Assembly: GCA_041641375.1 (NCBI GenBank)
Contig: JBEPYM010000055.1
Location: 1 to 17,841, forward strand
Direction of reading: 5' to 3'
DNA: 17,841 nt
From: Paenibacillus_AK sp041641375
Lineage (GTDB): Bacteria > Bacillota > Bacilli > Paenibacillales > YIM-B00363
A program made the position numbers and the translations under genes. Below, piece after piece: positions 1 through 6,424 of this stretch. Each line of letters begins with the position of its first letter. Position 1 is the first letter of the stretch. The notes beneath the pieces were generated by a model that was given only the letters and a program-made list of their open reading frames with translations, searched no databases and was not told the DNA's origin.

Positions 1-260
1 GATCTATACGGCACTAAAAGCCAGCACGGCATGGCTGCATTCCAGGTGGCGGCGGATAAAATGGGATACGGCACTAAAGGCCAGCACGGCAAGGCCGCAT
101 TCCAGGTGAGGCGGATATGATGGGATACGGCACTAAAAGCCAGCACGGCATAGCTGCATTCCAGGTGGAGGCGGATAAGTTGGGATACGGCACTAAAGGT
201 CAGCACGGCAGGGCTGCATTCCAGGTGGAGGCGGATAAGTTGGGATACGGCACTAAAGGC
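1..260. repeat. 60-bp tandem repeat array (four units plus a partial fifth)
   Basis: Units start at 1, 61, 120, 180 and 240, and the array is cut by the window edge on the left. Each full unit is 60 bp except the second, which is 59 bp because one G is missing in the GTGGAGG stretch near 108. The fifth unit matches only to about 260 and then diverges. On the plus strand each unit reads as a 20-residue peptide repeat with core YGTKGQHG and AAFQVEADK. The missing base breaks the frame: the frame open from the edge stops at TGA 118-120, and an ATG at 117 reopens the repeat frame through two more units and runs to 455. Two minus-strand frames through the unit are also open, so the coding sense is unclear. 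I do not recognise the repeat peptide. It could be a decayed repeat-protein gene or a non-coding minisatellite. Confidence 0.9.
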
Positions 261-314
261 GAGGGTTGCGGGGTTGCGAGGGCTGACGGAACGTTTGTGA
301 AGAAGCTTGGCGTG

Positions 315-346
315 ATAAAAGGACCGCAGCCCTCAAAGGACTGCGG
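315..346 (-). terminator. Candidate intrinsic terminator of the nrtABD-tatA operon
   Basis: On the minus strand, 15 nt past the tatA stop codon, CCGCAG (with a bulge, then CC) pairs with GG and CTGCGG around a short loop. The stem occupies 324-346. It is followed within 3 nt by UUUUAU (315-320). The stem is GC-rich, but the U tract is short and interrupted, so termination may be only moderate. Its position at the end of a co-directional operon supports the call. Confidence 0.45.
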
Positions 347-360
347 CACGCACGTACATG

Positions 361-573
361 TTATGTCTTCCATTCCTCTGTCTTCACGGCTACGGTTTTC
401 TTTGGTTCCGCGTCCTCCTCGAAGCTTGCAACCGCCTCGCGCGCTCCCCGCTTAAACTCAAGCAGCGTTCGTCCGAACGCGCTGCCGATCTCCGGCAGCT
501 TGCGCGGCCCGAAAATAATGAGCGCAAGGATCAGGATGAGGATTAACCCCGGTATTCCAATATTTCCGATCAT
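361..573 (-). CDS. tatA: TatA/E-family twin-arginine translocase subunit
   Basis: A 70-residue protein with the standard TatA layout. It has a short periplasm-side N-terminus, one hydrophobic segment (about residues 6-21, rich in Leu and Ile), the FGPRKLPEIG hinge and start of the amphipathic helix (about 21-45), and a charged, unstructured tail ending in Glu/Lys. TatA oligomers form the pore of the Tat system, which exports folded proteins carrying a twin-arginine signal. The start ATG is preceded by AGGAGG at 11 nt. It begins 15 nt after the nrtD stop, so it is almost certainly the last cistron of the nitrate-transport operon. No tatC is in the window, so it must work with a TatC encoded elsewhere. 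The upstream gene nrtA encodes a protein with a perfect twin-arginine motif, which makes NrtA the obvious client. Family assignment is firm; the dedicated-client role is inferred. Confidence 0.93.
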   Translation of the reverse strand: MIGNIGIPGLILILILALIIFGPRKLPEIGSAFGRTLLEFKRGAREAVASFEEDAEPKKTVAVKTEEWKT

Positions 574-588
574 ACCGCCGCCCGCCTC

Positions 589-1413
589 CTATGCATACCG
601 CTTCTCCGGACTCCCGTGACCGTGCAAATATTCGAGCAGCTGCTCCTTCAGCTCCGCATACACCGCCTCGTGCAGCACCTCGCGGCGAACGCGCGGACGC
701 TTGATCGGCACGGAGATGATCGTCTCGATCGTCGCCGCCGGTCCGTTCGTCATCACAACTATGCGATCCGACAGCAGGATCGCCTCGTCAATGTCGTGCG
801 TCACCATAATGACCGTATCGGTGTTGCCCTTCACACCCGAACCGTCCGCGTTGCCCGACGATTGGCACAGGCTGACGAGCTCATCCTGCAGCGACGCCCG
901 CGTCAGTGCATCAAGCGCACCGAACGGCTCATCGAGCAGCAGCACCTGCGGTCCGACGGCGAACGCCCGCGCTATCGCCGCCCGCTGCTTCATGCCGCCA
1001 GATATTTCATCCGGCCGCTTATCCTTGTGCTTCCAAAGTCCGACCACGGTCAAATAATATTCCACAATCGCATGCTTCTCCGCTTTCGTTCTTTTTGAAA
1101 ATACCGCATCGACCGCTTCGTACACATTGCCCCACACAGACAGCCAAGGGAGCAGCGAATAGTTCTGAAATACGACGCCCCGATCCGGACCCGGCCCGGC
1201 AATCGGCACTCCATCCAGCGTCAGCTTGCCCGAGGTCGGCTTCTCCAGCCCGGCTACGATATTAAGTATGGTGGATTTGCCGCAGCCGGAATGCCCGATC
1301 AACGATACAAACTCCCCCCGCTCAATATGCAGGTCAATGTTCTTCAACACTTGGAAATCGCCTTTTTTGGTCGAATACGTCTTGTTAATTTTCTCCAGGC
1401 TCAAGTAGGACAT
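589..1413 (-). CDS. nrtD: Nitrate/nitrite ABC transporter ATP-binding protein (NrtD-type)
   Basis: A 274-residue ABC ATPase that would power uptake through NrtB. Visible motifs are Walker A GHSGCGKST (40-48), Q-loop Gln83 in VFQNYSLLPW, signature ISGGMKQR (137-144), Walker B LLLDEP (158-163) and switch His206 in THDIDEAILLSDR. The SLLPW and NVYEAVDAVF stretch and the NGPAATI stretch near the C-terminus resemble the NrtC/NrtD/CmpD branch rather than the SsuB or TauB branches. An extra Gly/Ser/Asn-rich loop sits between Walker B and the H-loop (about 185-200). The Shine-Dalgarno GGGAGG overlaps the nrtB stop codon, and the gap to nrtB is 6 nt, which points to translational coupling. Cyanate, bicarbonate or sulfonate are alternative substrates by homology alone, but the NrtA-like partner and the ANTAR-type leader favour nitrate or nitrite. 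Confidence 0.9.
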   Translation of the reverse strand: MSYLSLEKINKTYSTKKGDFQVLKNIDLHIERGEFVSLIGHSGCGKSTILNIVAGLEKPTSGKLTLDGVPIAGPGPDRGVVFQNYSLLPWLSVWGNVYEAVDAVFSKRTKAEKHAIVEYYLTVVGLWKHKDKRPDEISGGMKQRAAIARAFAVGPQVLLLDEPFGALDALTRASLQDELVSLCQSSGNADGSGVKGNTDTVIMVTHDIDEAILLSDRIVVMTNGPAATIETIISVPIKRPRVRREVLHEAVYAELKEQLLEYLHGHGSPEKRYA

Positions 1414-1419
1414 CGCCCG

Positions 1420-2265
1420 TCACCTCCCGTAGCTGAAGCGCTTCTCAACATAATGGAACGTGCGGTCCAGCAAGAGCCCGACGAGCCCGATGAGCAGGAT
1501 CGCCGATATGACCTTCTCCACACTGAGCGAGTTCCAGCTATCCCAGACGAAGAAGCCGATGCCGACGCCTCCGGACAGCATCTCTGCCGCAACGATAACC
1601 ATCCACGCAATGCCGAGGCTGAGACGAAGCCCTGTAAGAATATAAGGCAGCGCGAACGGGAGCAGGATCTTGGTCAAATATTTCCATTTGGAAAAACGGA
1701 ACACAGCGGCGACATTGCGATGATCCTTCGGAATCGACGACACCCCGAATGCAGTGTTTACAACGGTAGGCCAGAGCGAGGTAATAAAGATGATAAAAAT
1801 GGTGGACGGACCGACGGACTGGAACGCAGCAAGCCCAATGGGAAACCAGGCGAGCGGTGAGACGGGTCGAAGCACCTGGACAATCGGATCAAACAGCTGG
1901 CGGCAAAAAGGCACGACACCCATGACGATACCGAGCGGAATCGCAACGAGCGCACCCAGTAGGAAGCCGGCAAACACACGCTCAAGCGAGGCAAGAAGCT
2001 GAAGCCCGATGCCTTTATCGTTCGGACCGTAGCTGTAGAACGGATTGCTCACCATACTCCACAGCACACCCGCCGTTTCGGCCGGACCCGGCAGCACCTT
2101 GCCCGACAGGCGGCTGGCGGCTTCCCAGAGCACAACCAGAATGATGAGGCTGCCCAGCAAATAACCAAGCTTCGCGGACACGGCCACCAGCTGCGGAGGA
2201 AGCACAATCCGCCTGCTCGGCGCAAATACGCTTGGCGATTCATTCAATTCGATCTCACGGCTCAT
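1420..2265 (-). CDS. nrtB: Nitrate/nitrite ABC transporter permease (NrtB-type)
   Basis: A 281-residue membrane protein of the BPD_transp_1 family, the size expected for NrtB/SsuC. Hydrophobic segments are visible near residues 33-52, 93-116, 136-162, 195-230 and 250-268. The cytoplasmic EAA-type coupling loop lies around residues 183-212 (KDHRNVAAVF, then LPFALPYILTGLRL) and contacts the ATPase. The conserved LPGP near the first segment and the SLGIAWMVIVAAEML helix are typical of the nitrate/sulfonate/taurine permeases. The start ATG overlaps the nrtA TGA by one base (TGATG). GGAGG lies 9 nt upstream, inside nrtA, so translation is probably coupled. Family is certain; nitrate specificity is inferred from the neighbours. 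Confidence 0.9.
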   Translation of the reverse strand: MSREIELNESPSVFAPSRRIVLPPQLVAVSAKLGYLLGSLIILVVLWEAASRLSGKVLPGPAETAGVLWSMVSNPFYSYGPNDKGIGLQLLASLERVFAGFLLGALVAIPLGIVMGVVPFCRQLFDPIVQVLRPVSPLAWFPIGLAAFQSVGPSTIFIIFITSLWPTVVNTAFGVSSIPKDHRNVAAVFRFSKWKYLTKILLPFALPYILTGLRLSLGIAWMVIVAAEMLSGGVGIGFFVWDSWNSLSVEKVISAILLIGLVGLLLDRTFHYVEKRFSYGR

Positions 2266-3521
2266 CAGGATACACCTCCATAAAGTTTAAGCGAAGCTGC
2301 CGGATCGTTCGGGTCAAAGCTGACGTTATCCAGCTTCAGCTTGAACGGCTTCATATCGTCATCCGGTATCGCCAGCTTCATCTCGCCCGCAACTTCCTTA
2401 TACAGCTCCGTCATAATGAGCGTATCGGCTATTTTCTTGTAATCCGGAGCTTGCTTCAAATAACCGAATCGGACGTACTGGCTCATGTAAAAAATACCAT
2501 GTCCCTTGCGCGGATAATTGATCGCTCCATTTTTATGGAAAAGCATGTAATCGTCCGTATACGTGTGGTCTCCAAGTCCGGCGCCGAGATTGTATTTGCC
2601 GAGCAGTCTATTCTCGATCTCTTCGGCCGGAGCGTTCACGTACGCCTGGTGACCGATCACCTTGGCAGCTTCCTTGCGGTTATTGAGGTCATCCAGCCAC
2701 TTCGACGCTTCCAGAATCGCCTTCATCACAGCCTTGACCTCATCCTTGCGTCCGCTGAACGATTTGTTCAGCACAAGCGCCTTCTCCGGATGGTCCTTCC
2801 AGATGTCCTGTGTAGCGATGTGCGTAAACCCGATATCCTGCAGCACCGCCACTCCGTTCCAGGGCTCGCCGACACAGAAGCCGTCCATGTTGCCAACCTT
2901 CATGTTCGCGACCATCTGCGGTGGCGGGATCGTAATGATTTTCAGCTTCGTCTGGTCGATGCCCATGGCGCCTAGCCAGTAGCGCAGCCACAGATCATGC
3001 GTGCCGCCGGGGAACGTCATGGCGAACGTCATTTCACGCTCGGTCATTTTTTTCTGAATGACGCCTTTCGCTGCCTGCAGGTTGCGGAAGCCGGCCTGAC
3101 TAAATTCCTTGGCAAGCGTAATGGCCTGACCGTTAGCGTTCAGCAGCATGGCGATCGGCATCTCAGTTCCTGCCGTCCCTCCTACACCGGTGTAAACGGA
3201 GAACGGCATTCCGAACAGACAATGCGCACCCTGCAAATCACCTGAGATGACCTTGTCGCGAACTGCCGCCCACGAAGCTTCCTTGGTTACCTCCACATCG
3301 ACTCCGTACTTCTTGTAGAGCCCAAGCTCCTTCGCCATAACGACCGATGCACAATCGGTGAGCGGGATAAAACCGAGCTTGATTTTGCTCCCCCCAGTTT
3401 GAACCGAAGGTGCGCTGCCTCCGCTTACGCACGCGGACAGCAGGGAGCTGGGCAGCAGCAAGGCAGCGCCTGCTAATGTGGACTTCTTTAGAAAATCGCG
3501 TCTGGACAGTTTGTCGCTCAT
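2265..3521 (-). CDS. nrtA: Nitrate/nitrite-binding lipoprotein NrtA with Tat signal
   Basis: A 418-residue solute-binding protein that should capture nitrate or nitrite outside the membrane and deliver it to NrtB. The N-terminus has a perfect twin-arginine motif SRRDFLK (6-12), a moderately hydrophobic core, and a lipobox LLSAC with the lipidated Cys at 31, so it is a Tat-exported lipoprotein. The mature part matches the NrtA/CmpA family. Examples are LGFIPLTDCASVVMAKELGL near the start, PGGTHDLWLRYWL in the middle, IPPPQMVANMKVGNMDGFCV and GEPWN, all typical of the ligand pocket. The start is supported by GGGAGGAA about 8 nt upstream. It is the first cistron after a leader with an ANTAR-type attenuator. 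Bicarbonate (CmpA) is the main alternative ligand. It is less likely because the fusion-type CmpC and the cyanobacterial context are absent. Confidence 0.93.
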   Translation of the reverse strand: MSDKLSRRDFLKKSTLAGAALLLPSSLLSACVSGGSAPSVQTGGSKIKLGFIPLTDCASVVMAKELGLYKKYGVDVEVTKEASWAAVRDKVISGDLQGAHCLFGMPFSVYTGVGGTAGTEMPIAMLLNANGQAITLAKEFSQAGFRNLQAAKGVIQKKMTEREMTFAMTFPGGTHDLWLRYWLGAMGIDQTKLKIITIPPPQMVANMKVGNMDGFCVGEPWNGVAVLQDIGFTHIATQDIWKDHPEKALVLNKSFSGRKDEVKAVMKAILEASKWLDDLNNRKEAAKVIGHQAYVNAPAEEIENRLLGKYNLGAGLGDHTYTDDYMLFHKNGAINYPRKGHGIFYMSQYVRFGYLKQAPDYKKIADTLIMTELYKEVAGEMKLAIPDDDMKPFKLKLDNVSFDPNDPAASLKLYGGVS

Positions 3522-3566
3522 GTACGTGTTTCCTCCCTCTCACCCTGGACTCTATATTTTTTTAGT

Positions 3567-3650
3567 AAAAAACGCCCATCCTTATCAGAGCACGGAGAAG
3601 ACTGCTCCGCCTTGGTACGGCGGTGTCTTCGGTGCTGCAAGGATGGGCGT
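3567..3650 (-). terminator. Leader terminator (attenuator) upstream of nrtA
   Basis: On the minus strand ACGCCCATCCTT (3639-3650) is perfectly complementary to AAGGATGGGCGT (3572-3583), which runs straight into six U residues (3567-3572). Between the arms sits a 55-nt structured extension with three further helices: AGCAC/GTGCT (3632-3636 with 3589-3593), GAAGAC/GTCTTC (3625-3630 with 3597-3602) and CCGCC/GGCGG (3619-3623 with 3607-3611), capped by a 7-nt loop. It lies about 45 nt before the nrtA start and within the transcribed leader, so it should stop transcription unless disrupted. The long apical extension is unusual for an attenuator. Confidence 0.88.
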
Positions 3651-3678
3651 CATTGCCCGCTTGACACATCGTTGTGTC
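3645..3678 (-). promoter_or_regulatory. ANTAR-type tandem hexaloop antiterminator RNA element
   Basis: Two small hairpins follow each other on the minus-strand transcript. P1 (3663-3678) has stem GACAC/GTGTC and a six-base loop AACGAU. P2 (3645-3658) has stem GGGC/GCCC and loop AAUGAC. Both loops have A at position 1 and G at position 4, the published rule for RNA bound by ANTAR-domain proteins such as NasR and EutV. The linker is only AAGC. The 3' arm of P2 is also part of the 5' arm of the terminator (3639-3650), so binding of P1-P2 would block terminator formation and let RNA polymerase read into nrtA. Nitrate-assimilation leaders are a classical ANTAR target. No ANTAR protein gene is in the window, so the trans-acting partner must be elsewhere. 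Confidence 0.8.
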
Positions 3679-3731
3679 GATCGATTGTATGTTTGGTTAT
3701 GTGACATTCGATAATACTGTGTGGTACTTCT

Positions 3732-3759
3732 ATCATAGCAAATCAAAAACAAATGTCAA
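3732..3759 (-). promoter_or_regulatory. Sigma-A promoter of the nitrate-uptake operon
   Basis: On the minus strand a consensus -35 TTGACA (3754-3759) and a -10 TATGAT (3732-3737) are separated by 16 bp of T-rich sequence. Transcription would start near 3725, giving a leader of about 200 nt that contains the two hexaloop hairpins and the terminator before nrtA at 3521. Confidence 0.75.
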
Positions 3760-3770
3760 TATATCTGACG
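3754..3770. promoter_or_regulatory. GlnR/TnrA-like operator overlapping the -35 box
   Basis: The plus-strand sequence TGTCA-ATATATC-TGACG fits TGTNAN7TNACA, the consensus bound by GlnR and TnrA in Firmicutes, with one mismatch in the last base. The AT-rich 7-bp centre is also typical. One half-site is embedded in the -35 hexamer, so a bound protein would compete with RNA polymerase, which fits repression under nitrogen excess. The link to nitrogen control agrees with the genes downstream. Confidence 0.5.
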
Positions 3771-3804
3771 TAAAATTAATAATATATCCGAATGAATTGA
3801 TAAA

Positions 3805-3822
3805 TGTAACATGTACATTACA
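3805..3822. repeat. Short palindrome upstream of the nrt promoter
   Basis: TGTAA-CATGTACA-TTACA is an inverted repeat centred about 88 bp upstream of the predicted nrtA transcription start and 12 bp past the sulfatase stop codon. It resembles a GlnR/TnrA site but has 8 rather than 7 bases between the half-sites. It could be a second operator or a weak AT-rich hairpin ending the sulfatase transcript; no U tract follows. Two copies of TAATGTGTT lie just beside it (about 3824-3842). Confidence 0.3.
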
Positions 3823-3833
3823 TTAATGTGTTA

Positions 3834-5435
3834 CTAATGTGTTCGGATTCGATATGACACAACCCCGCTATCCTGATAACCAATACGAACGGCTCGAGCT
3901 CGAACGTACAGCTTACCGCCTTGTGGAACACGAAACGGCTCGGTATACAGCCTCCAACGCGGCTGTTCCCCCTCGTCTGTTGTGTAGGCAATCGACGCGC
4001 CCTGCGTCGCAGAATGAAGCATCACCATAAGCGGTCCCGCAACAAGGTGCGGCTCCTCCGTTTGCGGAATCGGCTCAGTGCCCGACCTTTCACCTGACAG
4101 CACCACAGCAACAGGCGCGGCGGTCACTGGCTGTTCACCGTTCGGCCACATCGACCGGACCATGGTGACTTCCGGAAGCTCTCCGAGATCGCCGCAGCGC
4201 TCCCTCCACTCTTGCAAAGCCTGCCTCATTCGAGCCAGCACGTTGGCATAAGCCGGGTCATGAGCCAGATTGAACAACTCATGCGGGTCCGCCTCGCAGT
4301 CATAGAGCTCTTCAGGAACCCGAGACTGGAACAGCGTCATGCCGCTCCCCTCAAGCCCGCCTTCTGCACGCAGTCTCCACAGCTCCTGCGAGATCGGATG
4401 CTTCAGGCTGTATGGAATCCAAAGTAAATAAGGCTTCGTCACATCGAGATTGCAAATATATTTGAACTTTCGGTCACGAACAGACCGGACCATATCGTAC
4501 GCTTCATCGTAGCGGTCCCGTGTCGCATAGATGTAATTCCGCTCGCCCGCGTCCATTGGACCTGCGAAGGACTGGCCTTGCATATGGGACGGAATGGCTA
4601 CACCCGCGAGACTGAGCACCGTCGGACCCAAATCAATCATGCTGACGAGTCTGTCATTCACAGTCCCCGCATTCGACGCACCGGGTATTTTCACTAGCAA
4701 GGGGACGCGAATACCGGCGTCATACGTCCATCTTTTGGCTCGCGGCAGCCCTTCCCCATGATCGCTCCACACCATCACAATCGTGTTGCCATCCAGTCCA
4801 TCCTCTTCCAGCTCGCGCAGCAGCTCGCCGACTCTTCGGTCGGACGCCGCCAAATTATCATAATGCCTCGCCAAGGCGCGACGCGACTTGGGGGTGTCCG
4901 GCAAATAGGGCGGCAGCTGTACTGAATCCGGATCCGTAACGAGCGGCTCGTCTTTTTCCCACATACCGCTCTCATGGGTGCCAAAGAGATTAAATACGGC
5001 AAAAAAGGGCTGGCCATCCTCCCGATTTCTCCAATGCCCCGTTGTGCTGCAATCATCCCAGGCGGTCGCCGGAGCAGCAAATTGGTAATCGGTTTTGTCA
5101 TTGTTCGAGCAATAGTATCCGGCAGCCCGCAAATATTCCGGGAACGCCTTCACATAAGGAGGCGGCACGATGTCATACGGCGTCGGCAGCTCCGGCGTAC
5201 GAGCATTTTGATGAGTCGTGCGCATATGATGACCGCCAATCGATGTCTGATACATCCCAGTAATGACGGCACAGCGACTCGGCGCACATACTCCTGCTGT
5301 CGCGAATGCGTTCGGATACCGGACGCCTTCAGCGGCAATCCGATCCAAATTCGGCGTTACCGCAATCGGATCGCCGTAACAGCCAAGTCGAGGGCTCGTA
5401 TCCTCTAACGTAATCCATAGAAAGTTTGGTCTCAT
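3834..5435 (-). CDS. Cys-type sulfatase (N-sulfoglucosamine sulfohydrolase-like) with C-terminal beta-sandwich
   Basis: A 533-residue type I sulfatase of the alkaline phosphatase superfamily, expected to hydrolyse a sulfate ester or N-sulfate. The active-site signature is CAPSR (50-54); Cys50 would be converted to formylglycine. Other supporting motifs are the metal-binding ED (11-12), GCYGD and TPNLDRIAAEGV typical of the family, NNDKTDY (111-117, catalytic Lys114), and SDHG (224-227) with metal ligands Asp225 and His226. After about residue 430 the chain changes to a Ser/Thr/Pro-rich stretch. It then forms a domain like the chitobiase/hexosaminidase C-terminal or Fn3-associated fold (ASIAYTTDEG, then LYVRARAVR). 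No signal peptide is visible, so it is probably cytoplasmic and acts on imported sugars. It starts 2 nt after the oxidoreductase stop, with GGTGAGG as ribosome binding site. The exact substrate cannot be told from the sequence. Confidence 0.9.
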   Translation of the reverse strand: MRPNFLWITLEDTSPRLGCYGDPIAVTPNLDRIAAEGVRYPNAFATAGVCAPSRCAVITGMYQTSIGGHHMRTTHQNARTPELPTPYDIVPPPYVKAFPEYLRAAGYYCSNNDKTDYQFAAPATAWDDCSTTGHWRNREDGQPFFAVFNLFGTHESGMWEKDEPLVTDPDSVQLPPYLPDTPKSRRALARHYDNLAASDRRVGELLRELEEDGLDGNTIVMVWSDHGEGLPRAKRWTYDAGIRVPLLVKIPGASNAGTVNDRLVSMIDLGPTVLSLAGVAIPSHMQGQSFAGPMDAGERNYIYATRDRYDEAYDMVRSVRDRKFKYICNLDVTKPYLLWIPYSLKHPISQELWRLRAEGGLEGSGMTLFQSRVPEELYDCEADPHELFNLAHDPAYANVLARMRQALQEWRERCGDLGELPEVTMVRSMWPNGEQPVTAAPVAVVLSGERSGTEPIPQTEEPHLVAGPLMVMLHSATQGASIAYTTDEGEQPRWRLYTEPFRVPQGGKLYVRARAVRIGYQDSGVVSYRIRTH

Positions 5436-5437
5436 CG

Positions 5438-6409
5438 TTATCCCTCACCTACCTTTACAGGAAGTCCGATTTCGGCAAAGCGAACAGCGGCGGTTGTAAC
5501 CTGATGTGACTTCCACGCATCCTGATAGGTAGATCGAATTCCTGATGGATCGCCCGTTTTTACGGCATGCAGGAATGCTTCATTTTCTCGAATATAAGGG
5601 TCCATCCGATTCGCATACACGGTCGAGCTCCCATCACGCAGCACCTTCAACTCATCCCGCCCGAGCTCAAGAACTCCTTCATCCGTAAACAGCTGCAATC
5701 CCGTCATTTGGTAAAAAGGAAGCATACACGTGTTCACAATACTCGCGACCGCCCCGTTCGCCAGCTTCAGCGATACGGTGCCCACATCGGCCACCTCCAC
5801 CCCCTCCAGCGTTCGGTGCATCGTACGCTGAGCAAACGCTGCATAAACCTCCGTAACTTCGCCCGCCGCATAACGCAGCAAATCGACAATATGCGTCGTC
5901 TGCTCCACAAACTGCCCGCCTGAACCGTCTTGTTTCCTCCACCAGCCGACCTTCGGCATCGAACCGTTCCAATAGCCGAGCGCCATACCGAACGTACGAC
6001 CCTCAAGCAGCTGAACAGCCCGCTCGGTCGATTCCAAATACCACCAGTGGTATCCTACTGACGTAATAAGTCCTTTACGCTCCACTTCCTCCGCCAGCAT
6101 GCCTATTTGTGAGCCGGGCAGCCCCAGCGGCTTCTCCACCAGCATCGGCATGCCGCGTTCAATAAGGGCCCGCTCGATGTCACCATGGGCAAAAGGCGGA
6201 ACGCACACATATACCGCATCCAGCCGTTCTTTGTCCGTCATATGCTCGACAGATGTGTAGCCTATGGCTGAGGAGAACTCCGATGCGAAACGATCCGCCT
6301 TCTCCTGCGCCGTGCCGCATACAGCTGCAACCGTCACTCCGTCCATCTTCGCCACAAGCCTTGCATGAAGTGCCGCAAAGCTTCCGGTCCCGACAATGCC
6401 GATACGCAT
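5438..6409 (-). CDS. Gfo/Idh/MocA-family NAD(P)-dependent oxidoreductase
   Basis: A 323-residue dehydrogenase of the family that oxidises or epimerises sugars and inositols. The N-terminal Rossmann fold begins at once with GIVGTGSFAALHA (4-16). The EKP motif with catalytic Lys93 (VEKPLGLP) closes the nucleotide-binding part. The C-terminal beta-sheet domain carries GGQFVEQTTHIVDLLRY (164-180), with the usual His173 and Asp176 of the HxxD motif. The start is preceded by AAGGGGGCGGG. It lies 15 nt after the exonuclease gene and 2 nt before the sulfatase gene, so it is in the same transcript. The tight coupling with a sulfatase suggests a shared role in breakdown of a sulfated or uncommon sugar. 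The substrate is not predictable from motifs alone. Confidence 0.9.
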   Translation of the reverse strand: MRIGIVGTGSFAALHARLVAKMDGVTVAAVCGTAQEKADRFASEFSSAIGYTSVEHMTDKERLDAVYVCVPPFAHGDIERALIERGMPMLVEKPLGLPGSQIGMLAEEVERKGLITSVGYHWWYLESTERAVQLLEGRTFGMALGYWNGSMPKVGWWRKQDGSGGQFVEQTTHIVDLLRYAAGEVTEVYAAFAQRTMHRTLEGVEVADVGTVSLKLANGAVASIVNTCMLPFYQMTGLQLFTDEGVLELGRDELKVLRDGSSTVYANRMDPYIRENEAFLHAVKTGDPSGIRSTYQDAWKSHQVTTAAVRFAEIGLPVKVGEG

Positions 6410-6424
6410 TTGCCCGCCCCCTTG

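Noticed and set aside
1..260. Could the 60-bp repeats be a CRISPR array?
   Set aside because: The units are contiguous with no unique spacers, and no cas gene is nearby. It is a tandem repeat.
616..1860. Several plus-strand ORFs opposite nrtD and nrtB
   Set aside because: The minus-strand frames carry complete ABC-transporter motifs and strong ribosome binding sites; the plus-strand products are Arg/His-rich and match nothing known to me.
3805..3822. TGTAA-N8-TTACA as a second canonical GlnR/TnrA site
   Set aside because: The spacing is 8 rather than 7 bases, which breaks the known consensus; kept only as an unassigned palindrome.
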